From: Streptomyces cyanogenus
GTDB taxonomy: Bacteria; Actinomycetota; Actinomycetes; Streptomycetales; Streptomycetaceae
Assembly: GCF_017526105.1 (NCBI RefSeq)
Contig: NZ_CP071839.1
Coordinates: 8,160,001-8,224,000, forward strand
Direction of reading: 5' to 3'
Length of the DNA: 64,000 bases
Shown here: positions 33,186-41,727 of the stretch, piece by piece
Numbering within the stretch: position 1 is the first letter of the stretch
How the letters are laid out: every line of letters starts with the position of its first letter
Notes under the pieces: model-generated
What the model saw: only the letters and a program-made list of their open reading frames with translations
What the model was told of the DNA's origin: nothing
The model's database searches: none
Translations under genes and position numbers: made by a program

Positions 33186-34385
33186 TCATGGCCTTTCCGC
33201 CTCCCCCCGGGGCCGGGCCGGGCGGCCACGGGCGACCAGGCAGGCCGGTACCGCCACGGCGGCGCCGATGTAGAGCAGCGCTGGATAGCCCAGGACGTGC
33301 ACGATCTGCCCGCCGACGGCCCCGGCCAGGGACAGGCCCACGAACAGGGCGCTGTTGTTCCACGACAGCAGGGCGGTCGCCCGCTCGGGGAACATGTCGA
33401 CCAGGTGGCGCTGCTGGGCGGGGAAGAAGGCGTAGGCGGCCAGCGCGAACAGGGCCAGGGCCGCGGCCAGCGCTCCGGTGAGGGGGAACACCAGGGCCAC
33501 GACGGCTTCCAGCGCTGCCGTCAGCGCCAGTGCCGACCTGGTGACCCGCACGGGATCGGCCCGGTCCGCGCACCGGCCGCCGACCTGCCCGCCGACGACG
33601 GCGCCGATGCCGTAGGCGACCAGCAGCCACGGCACGGTGGTGGCCCTGCCGCCGGAGTGCAGCGCGAGGGCCAGGAACGTGTAGAGGCTGTACACGGAGA
33701 AGGCCCACAACGTCGTCACCGCGACGGCAAACACCGCGACGCCCGTGCCGGGACGCCTGGACCGCTCCGGCGCCGCGGCGGCCGCCGGGGCCGGACGGGC
33801 CCGCCAGACGAACGCGTGGGGGAACGCCAGCAGGAACGTGCCGGCAGCCAGGATGACGAAGGCGGCCCGCCACCCCACGTACCGCCCCAGCAGCGATCCG
33901 GCCGGCGCGCCCACCCACAGGGCCGTCAGCAGGCCCGATCCCACCACGGCCAGCACCTGCGCTCGTACTTGGGGCCGCGCACGGGTGCTGACCAGGGCGT
34001 AGACAGTGGGACCGGTTCCGGCGGCCGCGAGACCGGCCACCACGCGGGCCACCAGCAGCACACCGAAACCCGGCGCGAGGGCGGTGCCGACGTTGGCCGC
34101 GGAGAACAGCACCAGCGCCACCACCAGGACCCAGGCGCGGTCCCATCGGTCCGAGATCCAGCCGGCGAACGGCGACGCCACCACGTACGCGACCGAGAAG
34201 GCCGTGACCAGCAGGCCGGTACCGGCCACGGAGACGGCGAACGACGCCGCGATGTGCGGGAGCAGCGGCGCCACCACGAAGAGATCGGTTCCCACCAGGA
34301 ACTGCGTCAGCCAGGCCAGCACGACCGGCCCGGCGGACAGTCCGGGCACCGTGTCCACGGCCGGCTCGCCGCGGGGTGACTGCAT
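33186..34385 (-). CDS. MFS transporter (DHA1-like)
   Basis: 399 residues with 12 predicted membrane helices. The loop GWISDRWDRAWVLVVALVLF after TM2 is MFS motif A (G-x-x-x-D-R-x-x-R/K-R) and GPTVYALVSTRARPQVRA is the TM4-TM5 region of drug/H+ antiporters. The second half repeats it with GGRCADRADPVRVTR. It probably exports a small hydrophobic compound by proton exchange. Its 3' end abuts the broken PAS gene. Upstream lies a repeat-rich spacer shared with the phosphatase gene's 3' end. Confidence 0.88.
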   Translation of the reverse strand: MQSPRGEPAVDTVPGLSAGPVVLAWLTQFLVGTDLFVVAPLLPHIAASFAVSVAGTGLLVTAFSVAYVVASPFAGWISDRWDRAWVLVVALVLFSAANVGTALAPGFGVLLVARVVAGLAAAGTGPTVYALVSTRARPQVRAQVLAVVGSGLLTALWVGAPAGSLLGRYVGWRAAFVILAAGTFLLAFPHAFVWRARPAPAAAAAPERSRRPGTGVAVFAVAVTTLWAFSVYSLYTFLALALHSGGRATTVPWLLVAYGIGAVVGGQVGGRCADRADPVRVTRSALALTAALEAVVALVFPLTGALAAALALFALAAYAFFPAQQRHLVDMFPERATALLSWNNSALFVGLSLAGAVGGQIVHVLGYPALLYIGAAVAVPACLVARGRPARPRGEAERP

Positions 34386-34468
34386 GGTCCGACGCTAGGG
34401 CCTCCGCCGGGGCGCGGCCATCGGGGAGGTACGGCGGACTGACAGCGGGGCCGTCCGCTGGGTGTCCC

Positions 34469-34708
34469 GTCACGCGGGCCGGACGTGCGGCCGTGGCTTC
34501 GGTGTCGCGATGAGGCGGGCTGAGACAGGGGCCTGGTCCTGGCCGTTCCGGTCAGGCGGGCCGACAGTGCGGCCGCCCCCTGGTCCTCGCGGTCACGCGG
34601 GCGGAAAACGAGGCAGCCCCTTGCTGTCGCGGTCACGCGGGGTGAATGCGGGGTGAATGCGGGGCCGCCCCCCTTGCCGTCACCCTGTTGTCCTCCCGGT
34701 CACGCGGG
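34469..34708. repeat. Imperfect repeats of GTCACGCGGG ending in a stop codon
   Basis: GTCACGCGGG occurs at 34469, 34592, 34632 and 34699, with a GTCAGGCGGG variant at 34551. Spacings of 40, 41, 67 and 82 bases and shared CCTGGTCCT/CCCCTTG and GGCCGCC flanks point to a decayed array of about 40-base units. The last copy contains the TCA at 34700-34702 that is the stop codon of the minus-strand phosphatase gene. The rest of the spacer to the MFS start shows no gene. Confidence 0.7.
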
Positions 34709-35707
34709 TGGACCGGCGATGCGCAGGGTGGCCGTCGGGGGCGGCGCGGGGGTGCCGGTCTCGCCCGTGGCTTCCGTCCACCAGTCGCTGCCGTCCTCGG
34801 CGTAGCGCAGGAGCACACCCTCGCGGATCGCCCAGGGGCAGACGACGGCCCGGCGCAGGCCCATCAGCTTCAGCGCCGTGTGTCCCACGACCGCTCCGGC
34901 CAGGCTCTGGGCGGCGCGCGGGGCGGAGATGCCGGGCAACTGGGCGCGTTCGGCGGCGGGCAGCCCGGCGAGGGAGCGCACCGCATCGCGCAGGTCACGG
35001 CAGGCCAGCTCCCGCTCCACGAACGGGCCGTACCGCCCCGGCGCGGCTCCGCACAACCGGGCCAGCTGCTGGAACGTCCGGGAGGTGACGGCGGCGGTGC
35101 GCGGACCCTCCCAGCGGATCCGCGAGGCCACGTCCCGCAGTTCGTGGCGGATACGGCGGCGCAGCTCCTTCAACTCACCGGGCCCGGGCGGGTCCTGGAC
35201 GCCCAGGTGCTCCCGGGTCAGGCGGTTCGCCCCCAGCGGCAGGGACGCGGCGAAGTCGGGCAGCCGGCCCCGGCCGAAGGCCACCTCCAGCGAGCCGCCG
35301 CCGATGTCGAGCAGGGCGAGCGGGCCCGCCTTCCAGCCGAGCCAGCGGCGGGCCGCCAGGAAGGTCAGCTCGGCCTCCGTCTCACCGGGCAGGGTGCACA
35401 TGCGGATCCCGGTGCCGGACGCAACCTGTTGCAGTACCTCGTAACGGTTCGGGGCGCTGCGGACCACAGCGGTCGCGAAGGCCAGCGGGCCCGCCGCATG
35501 CCACTGCCGGGCCGTGGCGCCCGCCGCGGCCACCGCCTTCACCAGTTGCTCCACCGCCTCGTCGGCGATGGTGCCGTCCGGACCGACCCGTTCGGACAGG
35601 CGGAGCTTCCACTTGACGGTGTGCACCGGCAGCGGAACACCCCCCTCCACGTCCGCGATGACCAACCGAACCGTGTTCGAACCCGCATCCACCACGCTCA
35701 CCCGCAT
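34700..35707 (-). CDS. Ppx/GppA-family phosphatase
   Basis: 335 residues from the ATG at 35707; an ATG at 35725 is in frame. ASKHA-fold enzyme hydrolysing inorganic polyphosphate or the 5'-phosphate of pppGpp. Phosphate-1 loop VSVVDAGSNTVRLVIADVE and phosphate-2 loop LALLDIGGGSLEVAFG with LPLGANRLTREHL are clear; ESE-like acidic motif is in LPGETEAELTFLAARR. It lacks the C-terminal HD-like domain of long GppA, as do most actinobacterial versions. Streptomyces usually has two paralogues; which one this is cannot be decided. Role in stringent response or phosphate storage is inferred from family. Confidence 0.88.
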   Translation of the reverse strand: MRVSVVDAGSNTVRLVIADVEGGVPLPVHTVKWKLRLSERVGPDGTIADEAVEQLVKAVAAAGATARQWHAAGPLAFATAVVRSAPNRYEVLQQVASGTGIRMCTLPGETEAELTFLAARRWLGWKAGPLALLDIGGGSLEVAFGRGRLPDFAASLPLGANRLTREHLGVQDPPGPGELKELRRRIRHELRDVASRIRWEGPRTAAVTSRTFQQLARLCGAAPGRYGPFVERELACRDLRDAVRSLAGLPAAERAQLPGISAPRAAQSLAGAVVGHTALKLMGLRRAVVCPWAIREGVLLRYAEDGSDWWTEATGETGTPAPPPTATLRIAGPPA

Positions 35708-36182
35708 GAGTCGGGGAGTACCCATTTCACCGGCGGCGATCCGTGACACAGAGGGGCGTGCCGGTGCACGCCGTCCGTCCGCGTGCCTCAGCGCAGGCCC
35801 GCGCGGCAGCATGCGTACGCACCACCCGCACACCACGTCCGCCCCTGACCCGTCGCACGCAGCCGCGTCACCACCCGGACGACCGCCCAGACCAGGCGCC
35901 TTCGACCTCCGGTACCGGGAGGGCGGCCCGCAGCCGTGCGCTCCACCAGGCGTGCAGTCCGGCTACGGCCCGCGGGGCCCGTACGGCGTCCCACGCACGC
36001 TCCCCGGCACCCGTGCCGCACACGCAAGATCCGGCCTGCCCCATGCCGGCCCTCTCCCAATCCGACCCCCACGCCGGCTTGTCCGAATCCCACCCCACGC
36101 CGCCCCGGTGGGCCCGTCGCTGCTCTTGGATGGTCATGAGCAATCTCGGTGCGGAGACTGGCGGGTGACCGGAGCGGATGCG
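35708..36182. other. Divergent spacer without a visible gene
   Basis: 475 bases lie between the starts of the Ppx/GppA gene and the FAD monooxygenase gene and should hold both promoters. Readings here are Pro/Arg/Thr-rich and unlike proteins. A GCTCTTGGATGGTCATGAGC stretch near 36122 is a partial dyad (GCTC/GAGC arms) close to the monooxygenase start and could be an operator, but the evidence is slight. Confidence 0.35.
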
Positions 36183-37349
36183 ATGAGGGTACTGGTGATC
36201 GGCGGTGGCGTAGCGGGGACCGCGACCGCCCTGGGCCTGCACAAGGCCGGTGTCGACGTCACCGTGTTCGAGGCACACCCGGACACGGCCGAGGACATCG
36301 GCGCCTTCCTCACCCTGGCGAGCAACGGCATGCGCGCGCTGGCCGAGTTGGGCGCCACGCACGCGGTCACGGCCGTCGGTTTTCCGCTGACTTCGCTACG
36401 GCTCCTGGACAGTCAGGGCGCCGAGGTCGCACACCAGCCGCTGGGCGAGGCCGACCACCCCGCCCTGCGCTACCGCTGTCTGCGCCGCGGCGAACTGAAC
36501 GCGGCCCTCCAGGGCGAGGCGGCCCGGCGCGGCATCCGGCTGCGCCACGGCGCCCGCCTGGTGTCCGTGACGGACGGACCGGACGCCGTCACCGCCCGCT
36601 TCGCCGACGGCACCGCCGCCACCGGGGACCTGCTCGTCGGCGCCGACGGACTCCGTTCGACCGTACGCCGGCTGCTCCACCCCGAGGTGCGCCCCGGATA
36701 CGCCGGCCAGCGGGTCTACTACGGCTACACCGGCACCGCACCCGCGCCCGGCCCGCAGGGCGCCATCACCATGGTGCGGGGCAGCGCCACCGCGTTCGGG
36801 TACGCCGTGTCCCCGGCGGGGGAGACGTACTGGTTCGCCCGCGCCGGCGGCGATCCGCTGCCCGCCGGGACGCCCGCCGCACCCTCCGCCGAACTGCGCG
36901 CCCGCCTGCTGCCGCTGCTGCGCGAGGACGCGACGCCCGCCGCCGGTCTGGTCGAGGCCGCCGACGGGGCGATCATGGTCACCAACGCCACGGAACTGCC
37001 GCTCGGCGCCGCCTGGCACACCGGGCGCGTGCTGCTCGTCGGGGACGCCGCCCACGCCGCCTCCCCGGCGACCGGCCAGGGCGCCTCGATGGCCCTGGAG
37101 GACGCCGTCGTGCTGGCCAAGGCGCTGCGCGACCTGCCCGACCCCAAGACCGCGTTCACCGCGTACGAGCGGCACCGCCGCCCGCGGGTCGAGCACAACA
37201 TCACCGTCAGCGGCGGCCTCTCCCGCGGCACCCGTACGCCGTCCGGTCCGGCGCCCGTCATGGCCCCTCCCGCCGGGCCGGACGAGCGCCTGCTGTGCCA
37301 ACTCGCCTGGGACACCCCGCTGTCAGCGGTCCCGCCCGAGCCGCACTGA
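36183..37349 (+). CDS. FAD-dependent monooxygenase
   Basis: 388 residues; ATG at 36183 preferred since GGAG lies 8 bases upstream, with GTG 36165 as alternative. Group A flavin hydroxylase (PHBH fold). RVLVIGGGVAGTATALGLHKAG is the GxGxxG ADP-binding motif, DLLVGADGLRSTVRR is the DG motif, and LLVGDAAHAASPATGQGASMALEDA is the GD motif contacting FAD ribityl. It would hydroxylate an aromatic or polyketide-like substrate using NAD(P)H and O2. No biosynthetic cluster surrounds it. Confidence 0.92.
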   Translation: MRVLVIGGGVAGTATALGLHKAGVDVTVFEAHPDTAEDIGAFLTLASNGMRALAELGATHAVTAVGFPLTSLRLLDSQGAEVAHQPLGEADHPALRYRCLRRGELNAALQGEAARRGIRLRHGARLVSVTDGPDAVTARFADGTAATGDLLVGADGLRSTVRRLLHPEVRPGYAGQRVYYGYTGTAPAPGPQGAITMVRGSATAFGYAVSPAGETYWFARAGGDPLPAGTPAAPSAELRARLLPLLREDATPAAGLVEAADGAIMVTNATELPLGAAWHTGRVLLVGDAAHAASPATGQGASMALEDAVVLAKALRDLPDPKTAFTAYERHRRPRVEHNITVSGGLSRGTRTPSGPAPVMAPPAGPDERLLCQLAWDTPLSAVPPEPH

Positions 37350-37493
37350 ACCGCACCCGGTGCGCGAACGTGGTCGCGGCGACCGCCCCGCGCGCACGAA
37401 AGTGCAAGAGGCGCGGCACGGGAGTCCATGGCCGGGGCGTCGCCGGAGCCGGATCGTTCCGTGCAACCGGCCCTTCGGCAACAAGGAGCACCC

Positions 37494-39290
37494 GTGCGAC
37501 CGTTGAGCAGAGCAGGCGGTGCCGTCGCCGCGGCCGTCGCCCTGGTCCTGGGCGTCGGCACCGCGGCGCCCGCGCGGACCGCGTCCCCCGTCGACGCGCG
37601 CTACACCGTGACCGTCGGGACCCCGGTGCCGTTCCCGCATCCCACGGACACCCCCGCCACCCCCTACCTCGACAAGGACGGCACCTTCCACTACCAGCAG
37701 TCCGCCGCGCTCTACGGCGCCGGCGACCCGCGGGTCTGGGACTTCTACACCGGCAGGGACTTCGACGGCGCCGCCTTCGACCGGACCCTGAGCGAGGCGG
37801 TGAACCCGGCCGACCCCGCCGACCGCAACGACGACACCACCCGGCGGTGCAACAACAGCCCCACCGGCCGGGAGGCGACGTACGCGCCGAGCGGCTCCGG
37901 CTACGCGCAGAGGAACTACTGCGACCTGTCCGGGATATGGGCCGACCCCGACACCGGTGACTGGTACGGCCTGGTGCACAACGAGTTCACCCCGCAGCCC
38001 TTCGGCGACGGGCTCCACTACGACGCCGTCGACTACGCGGTCTCCACCGACCAGGGCCGCACCTGGACCATCAAGGACCACGTGATCACCTCGCCGTACA
38101 GCACCGAGCGCGGGGACACGACGGCCTTCCCGCACGAGACGTACTCCTACGGTGACGGTGACCAGCGCCTGTTCGTGGACGCGGCCTCCGGCTACCTCTA
38201 CGTCTATTACGGCTCGCGGATCGTCGACAAGCGCGGCGGCTGGAAGGCCTTCCACGCGCATGTGGCCCGGGCACCGATCGCCGCGAAGATGGCCCCCGGC
38301 TCCTGGCGGAAGTGGTACGACGGCGCCTGGTCGCAGCCCGGCACCGGCGGTCAGGAGAGCAACATCGTCCCCGTCGACGCCGGCCACCCCACCGGCTACA
38401 CCCCCGCCGAGGACGAGTACGACCCGGCCAGCACCGGCACCGCCGCCGAGCAGATCGCGGCCGGCACCATGCCCCCCACCTCGCCGCTGTTCGTCATGAA
38501 CATCGCCTACGACGCCCATCTCGGCCGCTACATCGGCACACCCCAGGCCGTGGACCAGAGCGGTGGCGCACCGCAGTACCTGTACGCCACCGACGACCTG
38601 GCCACGCAGCAGTGGCACCTCATCGGCGACACCGGCGACTACACCACCGCGTCCTGGTACCGCTGGTTCCTGGACCCCGTCAGCCGCACCGGCTCCGCCG
38701 TCCTCGGACGGACCTTCCGCGCCTACTGCTCCTTCGGCTGCTCCCACGACGCCTCGGGCGAGTACGTCGACGTCACCGTCGACTCCGCCACACCGGCCGT
38801 CCCACCCGTGGAAACCGGCCGCGGGTACCGCATCGCGAGCGGCACCGGCCGGATCCTCGCCCAGGCGTCCGGCGGCTCCGCCGTCACCTCGGTGGCGCGC
38901 GCCACCGGCTCGGCGCGCGCGTCGTGGTCCTTCGCACCGACGGACGACGGCGCCTTCACCATCGCCAACGCGGCGACCGGCCGGCTGCTGGGCGTCGACT
39001 CCGTGAGGACGGCGGGCCGCGCCTGGGGCGCCAAGCCGGCGGTCACCGCGGCCCGGGGCGGCGGACCGGCCGTCGGACAGCAGTGGTTCGTCCTCCCCGA
39101 CTCCACCGGCGACGGCACCTACCGCCTGGTCAACCGCTACAGCGGCCTCGTTCTCGGCCTCTCCGCGACCGCGGGCCGGCTCGCCGAGACCACACCCGTA
39201 CGCACCTGGACGGACCCGACCGGCGGCCCCGTGGGCGGCGGACGCACCGCGGCCGAGCAGACCCTGACCTTCACCCCGGCCACCACCTGA
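37494..39290 (+). CDS. Secreted five-bladed-propeller-like protein with ricin-type lectin domain
   Basis: 598 residues; GTG with AAGGAG 5 bases upstream. Signal peptide about 1-30. Residues 45-430 contain YLDKDGTFHYQQSAALYG, DLSGIWADPDTGDWYGLVHNEF, DYAVSTDQGRTWTIKDHVI, FHAHVARAPI and FVMNIAYDAHLGRYIGTPQ. This spaced 'Asp-box-like' strand pattern is typical of GH43/GH117/sialidase-like propellers, but I cannot assign a family or catalytic triad with certainty. Residues 455-595 form a ricin B-type lectin fold (RGYRIASGTGRILAQAS, FTIANAATGRLLGVDS, YRLVNRYSGLVLGLSA). A carbohydrate-active secreted protein is the best reading. A hairpin follows. Confidence 0.75.
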   Translation: MRPLSRAGGAVAAAVALVLGVGTAAPARTASPVDARYTVTVGTPVPFPHPTDTPATPYLDKDGTFHYQQSAALYGAGDPRVWDFYTGRDFDGAAFDRTLSEAVNPADPADRNDDTTRRCNNSPTGREATYAPSGSGYAQRNYCDLSGIWADPDTGDWYGLVHNEFTPQPFGDGLHYDAVDYAVSTDQGRTWTIKDHVITSPYSTERGDTTAFPHETYSYGDGDQRLFVDAASGYLYVYYGSRIVDKRGGWKAFHAHVARAPIAAKMAPGSWRKWYDGAWSQPGTGGQESNIVPVDAGHPTGYTPAEDEYDPASTGTAAEQIAAGTMPPTSPLFVMNIAYDAHLGRYIGTPQAVDQSGGAPQYLYATDDLATQQWHLIGDTGDYTTASWYRWFLDPVSRTGSAVLGRTFRAYCSFGCSHDASGEYVDVTVDSATPAVPPVETGRGYRIASGTGRILAQASGGSAVTSVARATGSARASWSFAPTDDGAFTIANAATGRLLGVDSVRTAGRAWGAKPAVTAARGGGPAVGQQWFVLPDSTGDGTYRLVNRYSGLVLGLSATAGRLAETTPVRTWTDPTGGPVGGGRTAAEQTLTFTPATT

Positions 39291-39316
39291 CCCGAGCCCC
39301 CGATCCGACCCCGGCG

Positions 39317-39342
39317 CCCCGCACTCACCCGCCGGTGCGGGG
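39317..39342 (+). terminator. Hairpin after the propeller-lectin gene
   Basis: CCCCGCAC (39317-39324) and GTGCGGGG (39335-39342) pair around a 10-base loop, between two plus-strand genes. The next gene starts 20 bases later, so it probably has its own promoter within or beyond this hairpin. Confidence 0.5.
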
Positions 39343-39361
39343 ACCTCCTATCGTGCACACC

Positions 39362-40177
39362 ATGACGATCACCAACGGGGAGTCCGACGGACGGCTGGCC
39401 GCAGCGGCGGCCCAGGCGGGTGCGGCGGTGGTGCGCGACCTGTACGGCCGGCGCCTGGACCGCTACGAGAAGTCCGCCGGCGACTTCGCGACGGAAGCGG
39501 ACCTGGCCGCAGAGCGGGCCGTCCTGGACGTCCTGCGTGCCGCCCGTCCCGAGGACGCGGTGACGGCCGAGGAGAGCGGCCGTACCGGCGCCGCCTGCGC
39601 CCGCCGCCACTGGCTGGTCGACCCGCTGTGCGGCACCCTCAACTACGCCGTGCAGACCATGCTCGTCGGCGTCAACGTCGCGCTGCGGGTGGACACGGAC
39701 GTGACGGCGGGCGCGACGGCCGATCCGTTCGCCGGTGAGGTGTTCTGGACCGACGGCGAGCGGGCCTGGGTCCACCGGGACGGAGACGACACGGAGTTGA
39801 CGCCGGCCGCCGGGTCCGCGCTGGTGGACGTCAACCTCGACCCCCCGTTCCCGAACGCGCCCGGTTTCCGGGCCGCCCGCCTGCTCGCCGACCCGGGCTT
39901 CACCGAGCGGTTCCGGCCCCGGGTGATCTCCAGCACCCTCGCGGTGGCCTGGGTCGCCGCCGGGCGCCGGGCCGCGTACGTCACCGACGGCCACCTGGAG
40001 GACAGCGTGCACTTCGCCGCCGGCATCGCACTGTGCCGGGCCGCCGGCTGCACGGTGACCGGTCTGTACGGCGAGCCGCTGCACACCGGCGCGGGCGGAC
40101 TGATCGCGGCGGCCGACGCCGAGACGCACGCCGCCCTGCTGAAACTGGTCGAGAACCAGACCTCACCGGCGAGTTGA
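39362..40177 (+). CDS. Inositol monophosphatase-family protein with altered metal site
   Basis: 271 residues. The overall order of an IMPase is kept: AGDFATEADLAAERAVLDVL, AEESGR (Glu70 region) and WLVDPLCGTLNYAVQ. In active family members the last block reads D-P-[L/I]-D-G-T-x-N; here the second metal Asp is Cys90. The C-terminal W-D-x-A-A-G block reads EDSVHFAAGIALCRAAGC, so the third metal Asp is missing as well. Phosphatase activity by the usual two- or three-metal mechanism is therefore doubtful. It may be a binding or regulatory member. It is followed after 52 bases by a flavoprotein gene on the same strand. Confidence 0.8.
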   Translation: MTITNGESDGRLAAAAAQAGAAVVRDLYGRRLDRYEKSAGDFATEADLAAERAVLDVLRAARPEDAVTAEESGRTGAACARRHWLVDPLCGTLNYAVQTMLVGVNVALRVDTDVTAGATADPFAGEVFWTDGERAWVHRDGDDTELTPAAGSALVDVNLDPPFPNAPGFRAARLLADPGFTERFRPRVISSTLAVAWVAAGRRAAYVTDGHLEDSVHFAAGIALCRAAGCTVTGLYGEPLHTGAGGLIAAADAETHAALLKLVENQTSPAS

Positions 40178-40229
40178 CCCGGCCGGAGGCCGTCTCGACG
40201 GGGGCGCCGCCGTCTGATGGGATGCCCGC

Positions 40230-41585
40230 ATGACCCCGGCCGACGACCTCGCCGCCCGCTTCGGCCAGGCCCTGGACACCCGCCCGGAGACCCTGCGGGA
40301 CGCCGCGCAGGACTTCGGGCGGCTCGTGCGGGCGACCCCGCGGGCCGTGCTGCGCCCGAGGTCCGCCGCCCGGATCCGGGAGCTGCTCGAGTTCGCCGGA
40401 CCACGGCACATCCCGGTCGGGGTGCGCGCCGGCGGCCATGCGCTGTACGGACAGAGCCAGGCGGCCGACGGCATCGTCGTCGACCTGCGCGCCATGAACC
40501 GGGTCGGCCCGGTGACGGAGGACCAGGTCACCGTGCAGGCGGGCGCGTCGTGGCGGGAGGTGCTGGCCGCCACCCTGCTGTACGGCCGCACGCCCCCGGT
40601 CCTCACCGACTACCTGGGCGCGGGCGTCGGCGGCGTCCTGTCCGCGGGCGGACTCGGCGGCGCCACCCACCGGCACGGCCTGGTCGCGGACCAGGTGCTG
40701 GAGCTGGAGGTGGTGACCGGAGCGGGGGAGCACCGCGTCTGCTCGCCCGGCCGGGACCCCGCGCTGTTCCACGCCGTCCTCGCCGGACTCGGCCAGTGCG
40801 CCGTCATCGTCGAGGCCACCCTGCGCCTGGTTCCCGCACCCGAACGCGTCCGCCGTTACTGCCTCTTCCACGACGACCTCCCCCGCTACCTCGCCGACCA
40901 GCGACGGCTCGCCGAGGAAGGGCGCTTCGCCCACCTGGAGGGCCAGGCCCGCCCGGTGGGGGACCGCGGCCTGCAGTACATGATCGAAGCCGTGGCCCCG
41001 TACGACGGGCCGTGTCCGCCCGACGACGGCCGCCTGCTCGCGGGGCTCGCCCACGACCCGGCCACCGTGGAGTCGGCCGACCTCGGGTACGCCGAGTTCG
41101 CCCACCGCGTCGACGCCGACGAGGAGATCCTCCGGGCGACGGGGGAGTGGCTGCATCCGCACCCGTGGCTCAACCTGCTCCTCCCGGACGAGACCGCCGA
41201 GCCGGTCGTGCGCTCCGTGCTCGCCGATCCGGCCTTCGCCGACCTGCGCAGCACCGGCCTGGTCCTGCTCTACCCGCTGCTGTCGGGCCGGCTGCGCGCG
41301 CCGCTCTTCCGCCGCCCGCCGGGTCACGTCCTCTGGCTGTTCGCCCTGTTGCGCACGGCTCCGCCGGGCAGCCCCGCGACGGCCGCCCGGATGGTGGCCG
41401 CCAATCGCGCCGCCCACGATCTGGCCCGGGCCGCCGGCGCCGTCGCCTACCCCGTCAACGCCCTGCCCCTCTCCGCCGCCGACTGGCGGGAGCACCACGG
41501 CACCGGCTGGCAGTCCTTCGCGGAGGCCAAGCGGCGCCACGATCCGCATCTGGTCCTGGGGCGCGGGCACGGTCTGCGCCTCTGA
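40230..41585 (+). CDS. FAD-binding oxidoreductase, cytokinin dehydrogenase-like
   Basis: 451 residues of the VAO/PCMH flavoprotein family. PRSAARIRELLEFAG and IPVGVRAGGHALYGQSQ form the FAD pyrophosphate region, with His70 in the position of the covalently FAD-bound His of cytokinin dehydrogenases (G-H-S-x-x-G-Q). DYLGAGVGGVLSAGGLGGATHRHG and VLELEVVTGAGE also match that subfamily. The C-terminal half is the substrate cap domain, ending FAEAKRRHDPHLVLGRGHGL. It would oxidise an amine or alcohol. No signal peptide. Possibly co-transcribed with the IMPase-like gene. Confidence 0.85.
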   Translation: MTPADDLAARFGQALDTRPETLRDAAQDFGRLVRATPRAVLRPRSAARIRELLEFAGPRHIPVGVRAGGHALYGQSQAADGIVVDLRAMNRVGPVTEDQVTVQAGASWREVLAATLLYGRTPPVLTDYLGAGVGGVLSAGGLGGATHRHGLVADQVLELEVVTGAGEHRVCSPGRDPALFHAVLAGLGQCAVIVEATLRLVPAPERVRRYCLFHDDLPRYLADQRRLAEEGRFAHLEGQARPVGDRGLQYMIEAVAPYDGPCPPDDGRLLAGLAHDPATVESADLGYAEFAHRVDADEEILRATGEWLHPHPWLNLLLPDETAEPVVRSVLADPAFADLRSTGLVLLYPLLSGRLRAPLFRRPPGHVLWLFALLRTAPPGSPATAARMVAANRAAHDLARAAGAVAYPVNALPLSAADWREHHGTGWQSFAEAKRRHDPHLVLGRGHGLRL

Positions 41586-41649
41586 GCGAACTCGTCGCCG
41601 GCGCGCGGCGGTTGAAAGGAACTGCCGTCCGAAGGCTTGTGGTCCGCTT

Positions 41650-41677
41650 GGTTCATCACTTAAATCAAACCATGAAC
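41650..41677 (+). promoter_or_regulatory. AT-rich dyad upstream of the CBM32-beta-helix gene
   Basis: GGTTCAT (41650-41656) and ATGAAC (41672-41677) form a dyad around CACTTAAATC-AAACC, and TGGTT/AAACCA arms overlap it. The AT content is strikingly high for this genome. It lies about 50 bases before the start of a secreted carbohydrate-binding protein, as expected of a sugar-responsive repressor site overlapping a promoter. Confidence 0.5.
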
Positions 41678-41727
41678 TAAGCCGTGGGGTCGGTTCTTCG
41701 ACCCCGCCCCTCGTCTGGAGCCGCCGA

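Noticed and set aside
35514..36182. An N-terminal extension of the FAD monooxygenase
   Set aside because: The extension is Pro/Arg/Ala-rich and overlaps the phosphatase gene. The Rossmann glycine motif begins at the ATG at 36183.
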